Notes: a model not told the origin generated them from the sequence alone. Positions 43,959 to 52,104 are shown, counted from the first letter of the stretch. The stretch is 64,000 nucleotides of DNA from Streptomyces sp. DH5 (GCF_020873915.1 NZ_JAHWGP010000004.1:124001-188000); one strand, 5' to 3'. Translations and numbers: made by a program.

Positions 43959-44444
43959 TCAGCCCATCGCGGCGGCGAGCATCCCCACCTCGTAGGAGCC
44001 GCCCGGCTGGTGCAGGATCACGGCGAGCCGGTTGGCCGCGTTGATCAGGGCGACCACGGCGACCAGGGCGGCGACCTGGTCGTCGTCGTAGTGCTTGCGC
44101 ACCAGGGCCCAGGTCTCGTCGGACACGCCCTGGTGGGCGTCGGCGAGCCGGGTGCCCTCCTCGGCGAGCGCCAGCGCGGCCTGTTCGGCCTCGGTGAACA
44201 CGGTGGATTCGCGCCACGCGGCGACCAGGTGGAGCCGGACCGCGCTCTCACCGGCGGCCGCCGCCTCCTTGACGTGCATGTCGATGCAGTGACCGCAGCC
44301 GTTGATCTGGCTGGCGCGCAGCGCGACCAGCTCCTGCGTGGACTTCGGCAGCGGCGACTGCTGCACCACCTGCGCGAGGCCCGCGAAGCGCTTGGCGAGC
44401 TTGATGCCGATCTCGTTCTCGAACAGGTTGAACCGGATGTCCAT
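43959..44444 (-). CDS. Carboxymuconolactone decarboxylase / AhpD-like protein
   Basis: 161 residues of the AhpD-like helical family. The redox motif is INGCGHCIDMHVKEA (CxxC with a following His). Members act as alkylhydroperoxidases or related redox enzymes. It is divergent from an ECF41 sigma factor gene, the genomic pairing known for that sigma group, and the promoter upstream matches the ECF41 consensus. The C-terminus runs up to the 16-bp repeat. The role in redox stress is inferred from family and context. Confidence 0.9.
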   Translation of the reverse strand: MDIRFNLFENEIGIKLAKRFAGLAQVVQQSPLPKSTQELVALRASQINGCGHCIDMHVKEAAAAGESAVRLHLVAAWRESTVFTEAEQAALALAEEGTRLADAHQGVSDETWALVRKHYDDDQVAALVAVVALINAANRLAVILHQPGGSYEVGMLAAAMG

Positions 44445-44499
44445 GACTCGTCCTCACTGTCGACGCCCTACCGGCGAACTGACGAACTGACGCACACGA

Positions 44500-44526
44500 G
44501 ATGCCGGCCGTCCGGCTCGTGTGACA
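44500..44526 (-). promoter_or_regulatory. ECF41-type promoter of the AhpD-like gene
   Basis: On the minus strand TGTCACA (44526-44520) is followed after 16 bp by CATC (44503-44500), one base from the ECF41 consensus TGTCACA-N16-CGTC. It lies about 56 bp upstream of the gene start. Confidence 0.7.
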
Positions 44527-44560
44527 GGGCGCCGCTGTGACGTGGGTTACCGCCGGTGGA

Positions 44561-44587
44561 TGTCACAGGACGACGGTGGCCGGCGTC
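44561..44587 (+). promoter_or_regulatory. ECF41-type promoter of the sigma factor gene
   Basis: TGTCACA (44561-44567), then 16 bp, then CGTC (44584-44587): an exact match to the ECF41 promoter pattern, 50 bp upstream of the sigma factor start, implying autoregulation. Confidence 0.8.
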
Positions 44588-44636
44588 CTGTGCGCGTGAC
44601 ACGGTCGGAGGCGGACGGACGGACGGAGTCGGAGCG

Positions 44637-45566
44637 ATGAACGACCACGGCGAGCACGGGCATGACGGGCGCGGGCACGACGGGTGCGGCGGCCCCGTCA
44701 CCGAGGCCTTCGTCGCCCACCGCAACCTCCTCTTCACCGTCGCCTACGAGATGCTCGGTTCGGCGGCCGACGCGGAGGACGTCCTCCAGGAGACCTGGCT
44801 GCGGTGGGCGGGCGTCGACCTCTCCGAGGTGCGCGACCGGCGCGCGTACCTCGTGCGGATCACGACCCGGCAGGCCCTGACCCGGCTGCGGACGCTCGGC
44901 CGCCGCAAGGAGTCCTACGTCGGCTCCTGGCTCCCCGAGCCGCTGCTCACCACGCCCGACGTCGCCGAGGACGTGGAACTGGCCGACAGCGTCTCCATGG
45001 CGATGATGCTCGTCATGGAGACGCTCACGCCGACCGAGCGGGCCGTGTTCGTGCTGCGCGAGGTGTTCGACCTCGGCTACGACGAGATCGCCGAGGCCGT
45101 CGGCAAGAGCCCGGCGGCGGTCCGCCAGACCGCCCACCGGGCCCGCGCCCACGTCGCGGCGCGCAGGCCGCGCGGGGCGGTCTCCCGGACCGAGACCCGT
45201 GACGCGCTCGCCGCGTTCCAGCGGGCCGTCGAGACGGGCGACCTCCAGGGCCTGCTCGACGTCCTGGCGCCGGACGTCGTCCTGCTGGGCGACGGCGGCG
45301 GCATCAAGCAGGCCGTCCTGCGGCCGGTCCGGGGAGCCGGCAAGGTGGCCCGCCTCGTGCTCGGCGGCCTGGTCAAGCAGCCCGCCGCGGTCTCGATGGA
45401 ACCGGTGCAGGTCAACGGCTTCCCGGGCCTGCTCGTCCGGCTCGACGGCGAACTCGACACGGTGATGGCGGCACGCTTCGACGACGGCCTCATCACCGGC
45501 CTCTACGCCGTGCGCAACCCGGAGAAGCTGACGCGCATGCGTCGGCGCACGGTCCTGCACCGCTGA
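44637..45566 (+). CDS. ECF41 group sigma factor (SigJ-like) with fused SnoaL-like domain
   Basis: 309 residues. Sigma2 (about 25-95) has FTVAYEMLGSAADAEDVLQE, sigma4 (about 115-170) has VFDLGYDEIAEAVGKSPAAV, and a C-terminal SnoaL-like domain occupies about 180-309. The three ECF41 hallmarks are present: WLPEPL in the linker, DGGGIKQA in the extension and NPEKL near the end. In this group the extension controls activity in place of a separate anti-sigma factor. The N-terminal 20 residues are unusually rich in His and Gly (DHGEHGHDGRGHDGCGG), possibly metal binding. An exact ECF41 promoter precedes it. Confidence 0.93.
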   Translation: MNDHGEHGHDGRGHDGCGGPVTEAFVAHRNLLFTVAYEMLGSAADAEDVLQETWLRWAGVDLSEVRDRRAYLVRITTRQALTRLRTLGRRKESYVGSWLPEPLLTTPDVAEDVELADSVSMAMMLVMETLTPTERAVFVLREVFDLGYDEIAEAVGKSPAAVRQTAHRARAHVAARRPRGAVSRTETRDALAAFQRAVETGDLQGLLDVLAPDVVLLGDGGGIKQAVLRPVRGAGKVARLVLGGLVKQPAAVSMEPVQVNGFPGLLVRLDGELDTVMAARFDDGLITGLYAVRNPEKLTRMRRRTVLHR

Positions 45567-46013
45567 GGGAGGCCCTCCGGCGCCACCTGTCGCGGGGGCG
45601 GGCCGCAGGCGGCGGTGCTGCGACGGGCGGGCTGCGGCGGGCGGGAGCACCCGGCGGGCCTTCCGTCAGCGCCCTCGGACGCCTCTGAACCGTGCCGATG
45701 CGGAGGTGGCGGCACGTTCCGCGTACGCGACCGGGCTACTTCGTCGGGCGGGACGAGGAACCGCCGATGTTCGGCCCCTCGTCTCCTCGAAAGCGTGAGC
45801 ATTCGACGGAGAAGCGTACGATGCGTGCTCGGATGAGCGGAAGATGAACATCGTCGGCCGAAGTGCCTCTCTTTTTCAGGAGAGAGCGGTCAATTCCTGG
45901 GCGATCGCGCGGAGTCGATCGTCCTCGTGGTCCTCGGAGAAGGGCGTCGCAGCAGGCGTTGTGGGGTGCAGCCGGCTGCCGGGTGGGGGCGGCACGAACC
46001 ACCCGCGCCCGTG
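45567..46013. other. Gene-free gap with a lower-GC patch
   Basis: 447 bp between two genes that end toward each other. No convincing frame is present. From about 45735 to 45910 GC content drops visibly. A small hairpin (CTCTCT at 45867-45872 with AGAGAG at 45881-45886, loop containing TTTTT) sits inside and could act as a terminator on either strand. Confidence 0.5.
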
Positions 46014-47369
46014 TCACTCGGTGACTGCTCGTTCCCTGTCGTACTGCCAGTCCCACACCCTGCTCCACCGGTGGTCGTCGGGGTGGCCGATGTCGAGGTG
46101 TCTGATCCGCCGGTACGCCTCGGCGGTGCGCGGGTCGTCGCGCAGGGCGAGGCCGTAGGCGGCCTCCAGGAGGGTGAGCCGGTCGTCTTCGTCGAGCAGC
46201 GCGAACAGGGCGTCGGCGACCGCGGGCGAGTGGTCGGGGCAGGAGGCCAGGAGCGCCGCCGCCTCACCCCGCAGCCCGGCGTCCGGGCCCTCGGCCAGGG
46301 CGAGCAGCGCCCGCACGGCGGGGGAGAGCAGGGCGTCGTCGTGGACGGCCACCCGGGAGGCGAGCAGCCGCACCCGGGCGTCCGGGTCACGGATGAGGGC
46401 GAGCAGCCCGTCCCTGGCCGGGGGCGTCAGGGACGCGCCCCAGGGGCAGAAGAGCTCGGGCACCTGCCTGCGTACCCGGACGTCGGGGTGGCCGGCGTAG
46501 CGCAGACCGATGTCCTCCGTACCGGGGTGCTCGTACTCGGCGAAGGCTTCCAGCACCTTCAGGAGCATGTCGACGTCCGTCTCCTCCGCCGCCCAGGCGG
46601 TCAGGAAGTCACCCTCCCGCCGCGCGTACGGGGAGTCGTACACGAGGACTCCCCGTACGCGCAGGTACTCCGCCACGAAACGGCGGTGCACCGGGTCGGG
46701 GTGGTGACGGTGGGCCACCACGGCCTGCCAGGTCTCGAAGCTGGAGCGCTCGAGGAGGACCGACAGCACCTCCCCCCAGGTGGCGTGCTGCTCGTCCGGC
46801 TGGTCGGCGGCCCGGGCGATCAGGTCGTCCACGGGGGTCAGGACGCGGAAGGCCCACTCCAGGGCGGTCAGGATGCCGCCGTGCCCGGTCCGCGCGACCA
46901 GGCCGCCGAGTTCGACCTGCTCGATCCGGTGGTATTCGTAGGGGTCGTCCGGCAGGCGAACCGTACGCACCGGCCCCGACGTGCCCGTACGGCGCCGCAA
47001 CTCCTCGGCCGTGCCCGTCTCGTACCAGCTCCGGGCCAGGGCGAGCAGCCGCTCGCGGGTGCCCTCGGGCAGCCGCAGCCGGGGCTCGTCGCCGAGTACG
47101 GCGGTGAAGACGGCCGGTGAGCCGCCGTCGACGGCACGCCACAGCGGTGTGCTCCCGTCGGGCAGGACCCGGTCGGGGTCGGCCCCGCCCTCGACCAGTA
47201 CATCGGCCACGGCGGAATCGAACGCCGCGACGGCCGCGCACAGCACCGGCAGCCCGTCGTCGCCCGGCGCTTCCGGGTCGGCACCCTCGTCCAACGACGC
47301 CCGTACCGCTTCGACGTCCCCGGCCCGAACCGCCGCCACAAGCCGTTGGTTGACTTCATCCCCGCTCAC
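46014..47369 (-). CDS. Ankyrin-repeat / HEAT-repeat protein
   Basis: 451 residues. The N-terminal 100 residues carry ankyrin repeats (GDVEAVRASLDEGADPEAPG, DDGLPVLCAAVAAFDSAVAD, DGSTPLWRAVDGGSPAVF). The middle is a mixed helical domain. The C-terminal third has HEAT-like helical repeats (GLRYAGHPDVRVRRQVPELF, LIRDPDARVRLLASRVAVHD, LRGEAAALLASCPDHSPAVA). Such proteins are protein-binding scaffolds, often in toxin-immunity or sensing contexts, and the partner is unknown. The GTG start at 47369 lies 58 bp beyond the divergent-side anti-sigma-like gene's stop. A decayed copy of its tail lies at 43496. Confidence 0.82.
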   Translation of the reverse strand: MSGDEVNQRLVAAVRAGDVEAVRASLDEGADPEAPGDDGLPVLCAAVAAFDSAVADVLVEGGADPDRVLPDGSTPLWRAVDGGSPAVFTAVLGDEPRLRLPEGTRERLLALARSWYETGTAEELRRRTGTSGPVRTVRLPDDPYEYHRIEQVELGGLVARTGHGGILTALEWAFRVLTPVDDLIARAADQPDEQHATWGEVLSVLLERSSFETWQAVVAHRHHPDPVHRRFVAEYLRVRGVLVYDSPYARREGDFLTAWAAEETDVDMLLKVLEAFAEYEHPGTEDIGLRYAGHPDVRVRRQVPELFCPWGASLTPPARDGLLALIRDPDARVRLLASRVAVHDDALLSPAVRALLALAEGPDAGLRGEAAALLASCPDHSPAVADALFALLDEDDRLTLLEAAYGLALRDDPRTAEAYRRIRHLDIGHPDDHRWSRVWDWQYDRERAVTE

Positions 47370-47427
47370 GAGGGTCGAGCATGCGTGGGAAGCCGCGTCC
47401 GGACAAGCCGTTTGTTGCGGCAGCCCG

Positions 47428-47838
47428 TCAGGCCGCCGACAGCTCGCACCACACGTACTTGCCCGGACTGCCCTGCCGGAACAGCGGCTGCCACCCCCAG
47501 ACGTCGGCGCAGGCCCGCACCAGTGCCAGGCCCCGTCCGTCCTCCGACTCGGTGTCCCCCGCCAACGGACGCGGCGGCTCCGGGGGCTGGGGGTCCGCGT
47601 CCCACGCCCCGATCCGCAACGTGCCCGGCGGCGACCAGCGCACGCGCAGGCCGGCGGGGCCCTTGGTGTGCCGTACGGCGTTGGAGACCAGCTCCGTGGC
47701 GAGGAGTTCGGCGACGTCGACGAGGCGGATCAGCCCGTGCACGGTCAGGATGAGACGCAGGGTGCGGCGGCTGACGGTGACGGCGCGGAGGTCGTTGGGG
47801 ATGTACAGGGAGTACTCCCACGGTTCGTTCTCGGACAT
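47428..47838 (-). CDS. ATP-binding anti-sigma-factor-like protein (HATPase_c)
   Basis: 136 residues of the RsbW/SpoIIAB-like histidine-kinase ATPase class abundant in Streptomyces. The N box is ELVSNAVRHTKG, the G1-like block is GAWDADP, and the G2-like box is GRGLALVRACADVWGW. It may bind a sigma factor or, more often in Streptomyces, a helix-turn-helix or DUF397 partner; none is proven. It is divergent from the helix-turn-helix/DUF397 set at 48055. The ATG is at 47838. Confidence 0.88.
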   Translation of the reverse strand: MSENEPWEYSLYIPNDLRAVTVSRRTLRLILTVHGLIRLVDVAELLATELVSNAVRHTKGPAGLRVRWSPPGTLRIGAWDADPQPPEPPRPLAGDTESEDGRGLALVRACADVWGWQPLFRQGSPGKYVWCELSAA

Positions 47839-48054
47839 GCGGAACTCCGTTGTCGGTGAGGGGAGTCGAGAGAGCGGGATCCGGTGTCATTGCCGCAGCC
47901 GTCATGGCAGGACGGGGCGGTGCGCTTCCGGTTTCACACGGTGCGTGTCCCGTCACTGACGGTAGGGCTAACATGTCATACGGGGCAAGCTGATCGCCTA
48001 ACCTGACCCCGAACGGGTCGCACGAGCGAGCCCGTTGAACCGATGGAGCCCCGC

Positions 48055-48900
48055 ATGGTCTTGAGGCGAGAATGCACCGCACGTCAGTTGCGACTGGCGG
48101 TCGAGTTGCGCAGGTTGCGAGACGCGGCAGGACTCTCGGCCACCGAGGCGGCGGCGATGCTCGGGGTCAGCCGCGTGCAGATCAGCCACATCGAGTCAGG
48201 GCTCGCGGGGGTGAGCGAGGAGCGTTTGCGCCGCCTCGCCGCACACTACTCGTGTACGGACGAGGCGTTCGTCGACGCTCTCGTCGTCATGGCGACGGAG
48301 CGTACTCGCGGATGGTGGGAGGAGTACCGAGGTCTCCTGCCCACGCCGTTCCTGGACCTTGCCGAGTTGGAGTACCACTCCACGTACCGTCGCGACGTGG
48401 AGTTCCTCTTCGTGCCCGGCTTGCTGCAGACGGAGGGGTACGCGCGTGCTGCCTTCTCGTCACGGGTGCCCGAGCTTCCCCGGGAAGAACTGGAGCTGCG
48501 GGTGCGCCATCGGATGCACCGGAGGGTGATCCTCGAATCGGCGTGTCCGTACGAAGCGGTCATCCACGAAGCAGCGTTGCGCATCAAGGTCGCGGACCGA
48601 GCCGTCGCCCGAGCGCAGCTCACGCGCGTTCTTGAACTCTCCGAAGCCCGCCACGTCAGTGTGCGGATCATCCCCTTCGACCTGGACGGCTTCGGAGGCT
48701 CCTGGAGTCCCATGATGCTGGCGGGCGGGAGGGTGCCCAAGCTGGACACGGCCGTTCGCGACGCACCACATGGCGCCGGCTTCATCGATTCCGAGGCTCA
48801 ACTGGGCGTCTTTCGAACGGTTTTCCGTAGAGTGGCGGAGGTGTCGCTTGACCCTGACCGGTCACGCGACTTCATCCACAGACTGGCCAAGGAACTGTGA
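48055..48900 (+). CDS. Helix-turn-helix DUF5753 regulator
   Basis: 281 residues. The helix-turn-helix at about 15-65 reads LRRLRDAAGLSATEAAAMLG then VSRVQISHIESGLAGVSEER. The DUF5753 part contains FLFVPGLLQTEGYARAAF and VSVRIIPFDLDGFGGS. It is followed at 6 bp by two DUF397 genes, the usual partner proteins, and is divergent from an anti-sigma-like ATPase, a common three-part module in Streptomyces. ATG 48055 follows GGAG by 6 nt; ATG 48043 is possible. Confidence 0.9.
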   Translation: MVLRRECTARQLRLAVELRRLRDAAGLSATEAAAMLGVSRVQISHIESGLAGVSEERLRRLAAHYSCTDEAFVDALVVMATERTRGWWEEYRGLLPTPFLDLAELEYHSTYRRDVEFLFVPGLLQTEGYARAAFSSRVPELPREELELRVRHRMHRRVILESACPYEAVIHEAALRIKVADRAVARAQLTRVLELSEARHVSVRIIPFDLDGFGGSWSPMMLAGGRVPKLDTAVRDAPHGAGFIDSEAQLGVFRTVFRRVAEVSLDPDRSRDFIHRLAKEL

Positions 48901-48906
48901 GGCTCC

Positions 48907-49101
48907 GTGTCCATCCCTGACTGGCGTAAGTCGTCCTACTCCGGTGGAGGCGACGGCAACAATTGCGTGGAGATCGCTACCTCACGCACCCACACAGCCG
49001 TCCGTGACTCCAAGGCCCCCGCGAACGGAACACTCGCCTTCCCAACCGATGCCTTCGGCGCTTTCGTACGAGCGGTCAAGGAGACTGCAGGAAGGCTGTG
49101 A
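48907..49101 (+). CDS. DUF397 protein, first of a tandem pair
   Basis: 64 residues with all family blocks: PDWRKSSYSGGGDGNNCVEI, AVRDSKAPANGTLAFPTDAF and the final FVRAVKE helix. It is probably the partner of the upstream DUF5753 regulator. The GTG start lies 6 bp after that gene. It is highly similar to the next gene, including the identical stretches GDGNNCVE and HTAVRDSKAP, so one arose by recent duplication. Confidence 0.9.
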   Translation: MSIPDWRKSSYSGGGDGNNCVEIATSRTHTAVRDSKAPANGTLAFPTDAFGAFVRAVKETAGRL

Positions 49102-49109
49102 GGGGTCAT

Positions 49110-49298
49110 ATGAACAACTGGCGGAAGTCGTCCTACTCGGGCCCCGGCGACGGCAACAACTGCGTGGAGGTCGCCACCTCCCCCACCCACACAGCCGTCC
49201 GTGACTCCAAGGCCCCCGCCCGAGCCGCCCTCACCTTCCCCGCCGCCGCCTTCGCCCCCTTCCTCGAAGCGTTGAAGACGCCCACGAGGAAGCCCTGA
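49110..49298 (+). CDS. DUF397 protein, second of a tandem pair
   Basis: 62 residues beginning NNWRKSSYSGPGDGNNCVEV, then TAVRDSKAPARAALTFPAAA and the final helix APFLEALKTP. It matches its neighbour closely. ATG 49110 follows AGGGG by 4 nt; an alternative GTG at 49098 overlaps the previous stop. Having two partners for one regulator could give competing outputs. Confidence 0.88.
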   Translation: MNNWRKSSYSGPGDGNNCVEVATSPTHTAVRDSKAPARAALTFPAAAFAPFLEALKTPTRKP

Positions 49299-49303
49299 CG
49301 CCG

Positions 49304-49723
49304 ATGCCATGGGAGGTGCGGGAGCACACGGGCCGTCACTATGCCGTCCTGTTCCACTACGCCTTGCCCGACGACGCCTGGGCCGTGGAACTGAGTGAGG
49401 CCCGGCCCGCGCCGGCCACGGGGACGGAGGATCCCGGCGCCGCGGTGACCTATCTGCCCGGCCCCGCCTCCCTGGTGGCACTCGTCCCGGACGAGGACCC
49501 GGATCTGGAGCCGACCGTCCGCGTCCACAGCCCCGATGAGCACGTGGTCCCGTACGAGATCATGCGCTGGTACATGGAGCAGGTGGCCGACCAGGTGGCG
49601 CGCTGCCGCACCGCGTTCGAGCTGGGAGGACTCACCGACCCGGGTCCGGCCACGTCGCCACCAGGGACTGAGGGTCGGGAAAGCGGGAGCCGCCGATCAT
49701 CTCCCGGGTCGCCTCACCGTTGA
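49304..49723 (+). CDS. Conserved hypothetical protein after DUF397 pair
   Basis: 139 residues starting MPWEVREHTGRHYAVLFHYA, with a conserved-looking core DEHVVPYEIMRWYMEQVADQ. It is acidic and soluble with a low-complexity basic Ser/Gly/Arg tail. I recognise no domain. It starts 5 bp after the DUF397 stop and so joins that operon. Its last 92 nt overlap the convergent gene at 49632, and the tail may therefore be poorly constrained. Confidence 0.65.
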   Translation: MPWEVREHTGRHYAVLFHYALPDDAWAVELSEARPAPATGTEDPGAAVTYLPGPASLVALVPDEDPDLEPTVRVHSPDEHVVPYEIMRWYMEQVADQVARCRTAFELGGLTDPGPATSPPGTEGRESGSRRSSPGSPHR

Positions 49724-50231
49724 GCCAGCACACTTCCTCGGGCCCGCCGTCGCCGGTGTCGAACAGGCAGCACACTCCACCGCTCGCGGCGGTCAGGTCG
49801 GTGAACAGTTGCCTGACACTCGCCGACGCCGCGAACAGGCGGCTCATCGCCGAGGTCGCCGCCCAGAACTCGATCGACGCGTAACCGGGGTGCACGAGCG
49901 ACGCGAAGCGGACGGTCGCGTACACGTACCCGATCCGGGCGCGCCCGTTCTCCTCGACCCCACCGCCACGCGCCTCCAGGTAGGCGCGCACCGCGTCGTC
50001 GATGCCGAACATCAGCGAGGTGCCGAACTCGAACGTGCCGCCGGTGGAGCAGTCGACCGGCTCGCTCTTGAAGCCGGACCTGAAGGGGAGCACCACCCGG
50101 TCACCGCCCGGCAGCGTGACCTCCAGGGGCGGCACGTCGCGGTGCGGCGGAGCCAGTTCGGCCACGCGGGTCAGCGCCCTGGCGATGTTCCCGGGCGGCA
50201 GCTGGATGTCGTAGCTGTAGATCAGGCCCAT
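49632..50231 (-). CDS. Conserved hypothetical protein
   Basis: 199 residues starting MGLIYSYDIQLPPGNIARAL, with TLPGGDRVVLPFRSGFKSEP and VRFASLVHPGYASIEFWAAT. It is soluble with mixed alpha/beta content. I recall similar Streptomyces proteins of unknown function and know no activity. It overlaps the preceding convergent gene by 92 nt and is divergent from the GntR gene at 50403. The ATG at 50231 gives the natural N-terminus. Confidence 0.75.
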   Translation of the reverse strand: MGLIYSYDIQLPPGNIARALTRVAELAPPHRDVPPLEVTLPGGDRVVLPFRSGFKSEPVDCSTGGTFEFGTSLMFGIDDAVRAYLEARGGGVEENGRARIGYVYATVRFASLVHPGYASIEFWAATSAMSRLFAASASVRQLFTDLTAASGGVCCLFDTGDGGPEEVCWLNGEATREMIGGSRFPDPQSLVATWPDPGR

Positions 50232-50381
50232 GGTCCCCCCTCTGTCGGCCCCTGTCGGCCGACGCGCACCGCCTCATGACCTGACCTGCGAAGTCTGCCG
50301 TTTTTCCGAGGCGGTGCGTGGGTGAGGTGAGCGGACCGAGAGGTGCTGCGACGTGCTGGAACCACCTCGCGACACGACTAT

Positions 50382-50402
50382 GGTGCTATTGTCATTAGCA
50401 CC
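50382..50402. promoter_or_regulatory. Operator abutting the GntR start codon
   Basis: GGTGCTA (50382-50388) and TAGCACC (50396-50402) are perfect inverted arms around 7 bp, ending at the base before the ATG. GntR/YtrA-type repressors bind such palindromes. The position suggests tight autorepression and perhaps a leaderless transcript, since no ribosome binding site fits. Confidence 0.8.
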
Positions 50403-50750
50403 ATGCTGCTGAGACTGAACGTTGCGGATCACCGCCCCCTGCACGAGCAGGTGGCGGGCGCGATCCGGCGTGCCATCGCTGAAGGCGAATGCGCGCCGGG
50501 CGACAGACTGCCCCCGGCGAGGGACCTCTCCCAGGCGCTGGGCGTGAACGTCAACACGGTGCTGCGCGGCCTCCGGGCGCTGCGCGACGAGGGAGTGCTG
50601 GAGTTCCGGCGGGGGCGGGGCGTGACCGTGGCGCAGAGCGCGGACGAGCGCTCGGCCCTCCTGGACCGCGTACGCGAGGTCGTGGCTGACGCGGCGCGCC
50701 TCGGATACGGCAAGGACGACGTCATCGACATGATCAGGGGGATCCCGTGA
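50403..50750 (+). CDS. GntR family (YtrA subfamily) regulator
   Basis: 115 residues. The winged helix-turn-helix reads HRPLHEQVAGAIRRAIAEGE, PGDRLPPARDLSQALGVNVN, TVLRGLRALRDEGVLEFRRG, followed by the short YtrA-type C-terminal helix pair. Members repress small operons encoding membrane or ABC proteins. Here the partner is the DUF1648 membrane protein, whose GTG overlaps this stop by 4 nt. An operator palindrome ends at its first base. Confidence 0.9.
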   Translation: MLLRLNVADHRPLHEQVAGAIRRAIAEGECAPGDRLPPARDLSQALGVNVNTVLRGLRALRDEGVLEFRRGRGVTVAQSADERSALLDRVREVVADAARLGYGKDDVIDMIRGIP

Positions 50751-51730
50751 CCGACCGAACAGGACGCAGGAGTGCTGCGGTGTGGGGAGCCGGCGGCTGG
50801 GTCGTCGGAGTCCTGGGGGTGCTGGTGGCTCTGCCGCTGGCCGCCAGGGACCGTCTGCCGGATCGGCTGGCGACCCACTGGGACGCGTCGGGTGGGCCGG
50901 ACTCCTCCATGTCGTTCTGGGCCGCGACGTTCGTCCCGGGGTTGATCTGGCTGGGGATGGCGGCGGTCGTCGTGCTGATCCTGTGGCGGGCGCGCGGCAG
51001 TGCCGCCGGGGCGGCGCCCGGGTGGGCCGGCGCGACACTCGGGTTCGGCGGTGTGACGCTGCTCGGCGCCCAGGCGTCCATCGTGCGGGCGAACCTGGAC
51101 AACACCGACTGGCGCGAGGCCGGCTCGGTGACGGTCTGGGTGGTCGCGACCCTGGCGGCGGCGGTCGCCGTGGGCGCGGCGGCCCTGTGGGCCGGTCACC
51201 GGTCCCGGGTCACGGTGCCGCCGCCGGCCGGACCGACGATGGAGATACCGGAGGGGCAGCGGTTCGTCTGGCTGTCCTGGGCCTCCAACCCCTGGCTGCA
51301 CGGCATGGCGGCCGTGACCGGCATCGTGTCGGTGGCGGCGTCGGTCACGGCGGTGGGCGGCCTGACGGGGGCGGAGGCCGCGCTGCTGGCCGGGCCCCTC
51401 GCCCTCGCCACCGTAGTGGTGCTCGGCTGCGCGTCGGTGCAGGCCCGGGTGAGCGAGAAGGGGCTCGACGTCACCTTCGGCCCGCTGGGCTGGCCGGCAC
51501 GGCGGTGGGCGGCCGACAGCATCGCCTCCGCCCGCGTCGAGACGCGCACCGCCGCCCAGGTCGGCGGCTGGGGGTACCGGCTGAACGGGCTGGGCACCAC
51601 GGTGATGCTGCGCGGCGGCGAATGCCTGGTGATCCGTACCGTCAAGGGCAAGGACTTCGCCGTGAGCGTCGACGACGCCGAACGCGGAGCCGCCCTGCTG
51701 AACTCCCTGATCGGTCAGCGTGCGAGGTGA
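50747..51730 (+). CDS. DUF1648 membrane protein
   Basis: 327 residues with five or six hydrophobic segments. The DUF1648 block DRLPDRLATHWDASGGPDSS follows the first one. Later helices include LIWLGMAAVVVLILW and VWVVATLAAAVAVGAAAL, and the last 100 residues form a soluble PH-like part (GLDVTFGPLGWPARRWAADS). Proteins like this are typically co-encoded with YtrA-type regulators and may respond to cell-envelope stress, which is inference. Confidence 0.86.
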   Translation: MTDRTGRRSAAVWGAGGWVVGVLGVLVALPLAARDRLPDRLATHWDASGGPDSSMSFWAATFVPGLIWLGMAAVVVLILWRARGSAAGAAPGWAGATLGFGGVTLLGAQASIVRANLDNTDWREAGSVTVWVVATLAAAVAVGAAALWAGHRSRVTVPPPAGPTMEIPEGQRFVWLSWASNPWLHGMAAVTGIVSVAASVTAVGGLTGAEAALLAGPLALATVVVLGCASVQARVSEKGLDVTFGPLGWPARRWAADSIASARVETRTAAQVGGWGYRLNGLGTTVMLRGGECLVIRTVKGKDFAVSVDDAERGAALLNSLIGQRAR

Positions 51731-51774
51731 GGAGCCGGTCCGGGGCATTGGATCCGGCACGAGGGCCGAGGGCC

Positions 51775-52020
51775 GTGGTCGACCCCGCGCTGAAGCGCGC
51801 TCTGCGCCGTCTCCGCGACGTGAAGTCGCTGCAGCCGTCCGACGCCGACTCCGTCGAGTTCGCCGACTGGCGGGAGAGTGTCGCGGGAGCCCTGGACTCC
51901 TTGGCCCGTGTCCTCGTCTTCGAAGAAGACCGTGCCAGGGCCGCGGCGGAGGCCGCAGCGGCGCTGGAACAGGCTGCTGCCATCCGGCGCCGGCACGAGA
52001 CGAGGGCCGGCGGACGCTGA
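51775..52020 (+). CDS. Possible small helical protein
   Basis: An 81-residue frame from GTG 51775 (or TTG 51748): VDPALKRALRRLRDVKSLQP, then a long Ala/Glu-rich helix ARAAAEAAAALEQAAAIRRR likely to form a coiled coil. It has no recognised domain and only weak start signals. It sits between the DUF1648 gene and recD2. Codon use is host-like, so it may be real. Confidence 0.45.
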   Translation: MVDPALKRALRRLRDVKSLQPSDADSVEFADWRESVAGALDSLARVLVFEEDRARAAAEAAAALEQAAAIRRRHETRAGGR

Positions 52021-52104
52021 CGTCGCGGGACCTCCGGCCCGGGCGGAACGACGGCTCCGCCGGACCCGGCACCCCCTGTCACACCCCACCGGTACCGTCG
52101 GATC

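Noticed and set aside
31053-44000. An undescribed multi-gene defence island across the repeats, toxin-antitoxin pair and HEAT protein
   Set aside because: The pieces are separated by the core sugar operons and do not share direction, overlap or regulation.
43477-44217. Minus-strand frame with repeated RSQAGAEPGRRGARPA
   Set aside because: The repeat is produced by a 16-bp DNA minisatellite read out of register and overlaps the AhpD-like gene on the same strand.
45844-46158. Plus-strand frame starting ATGAACATCG in the lower-GC patch
   Set aside because: It lacks a ribosome binding site, has Ser/Arg-rich composition and continues antisense into the ankyrin/HEAT gene.
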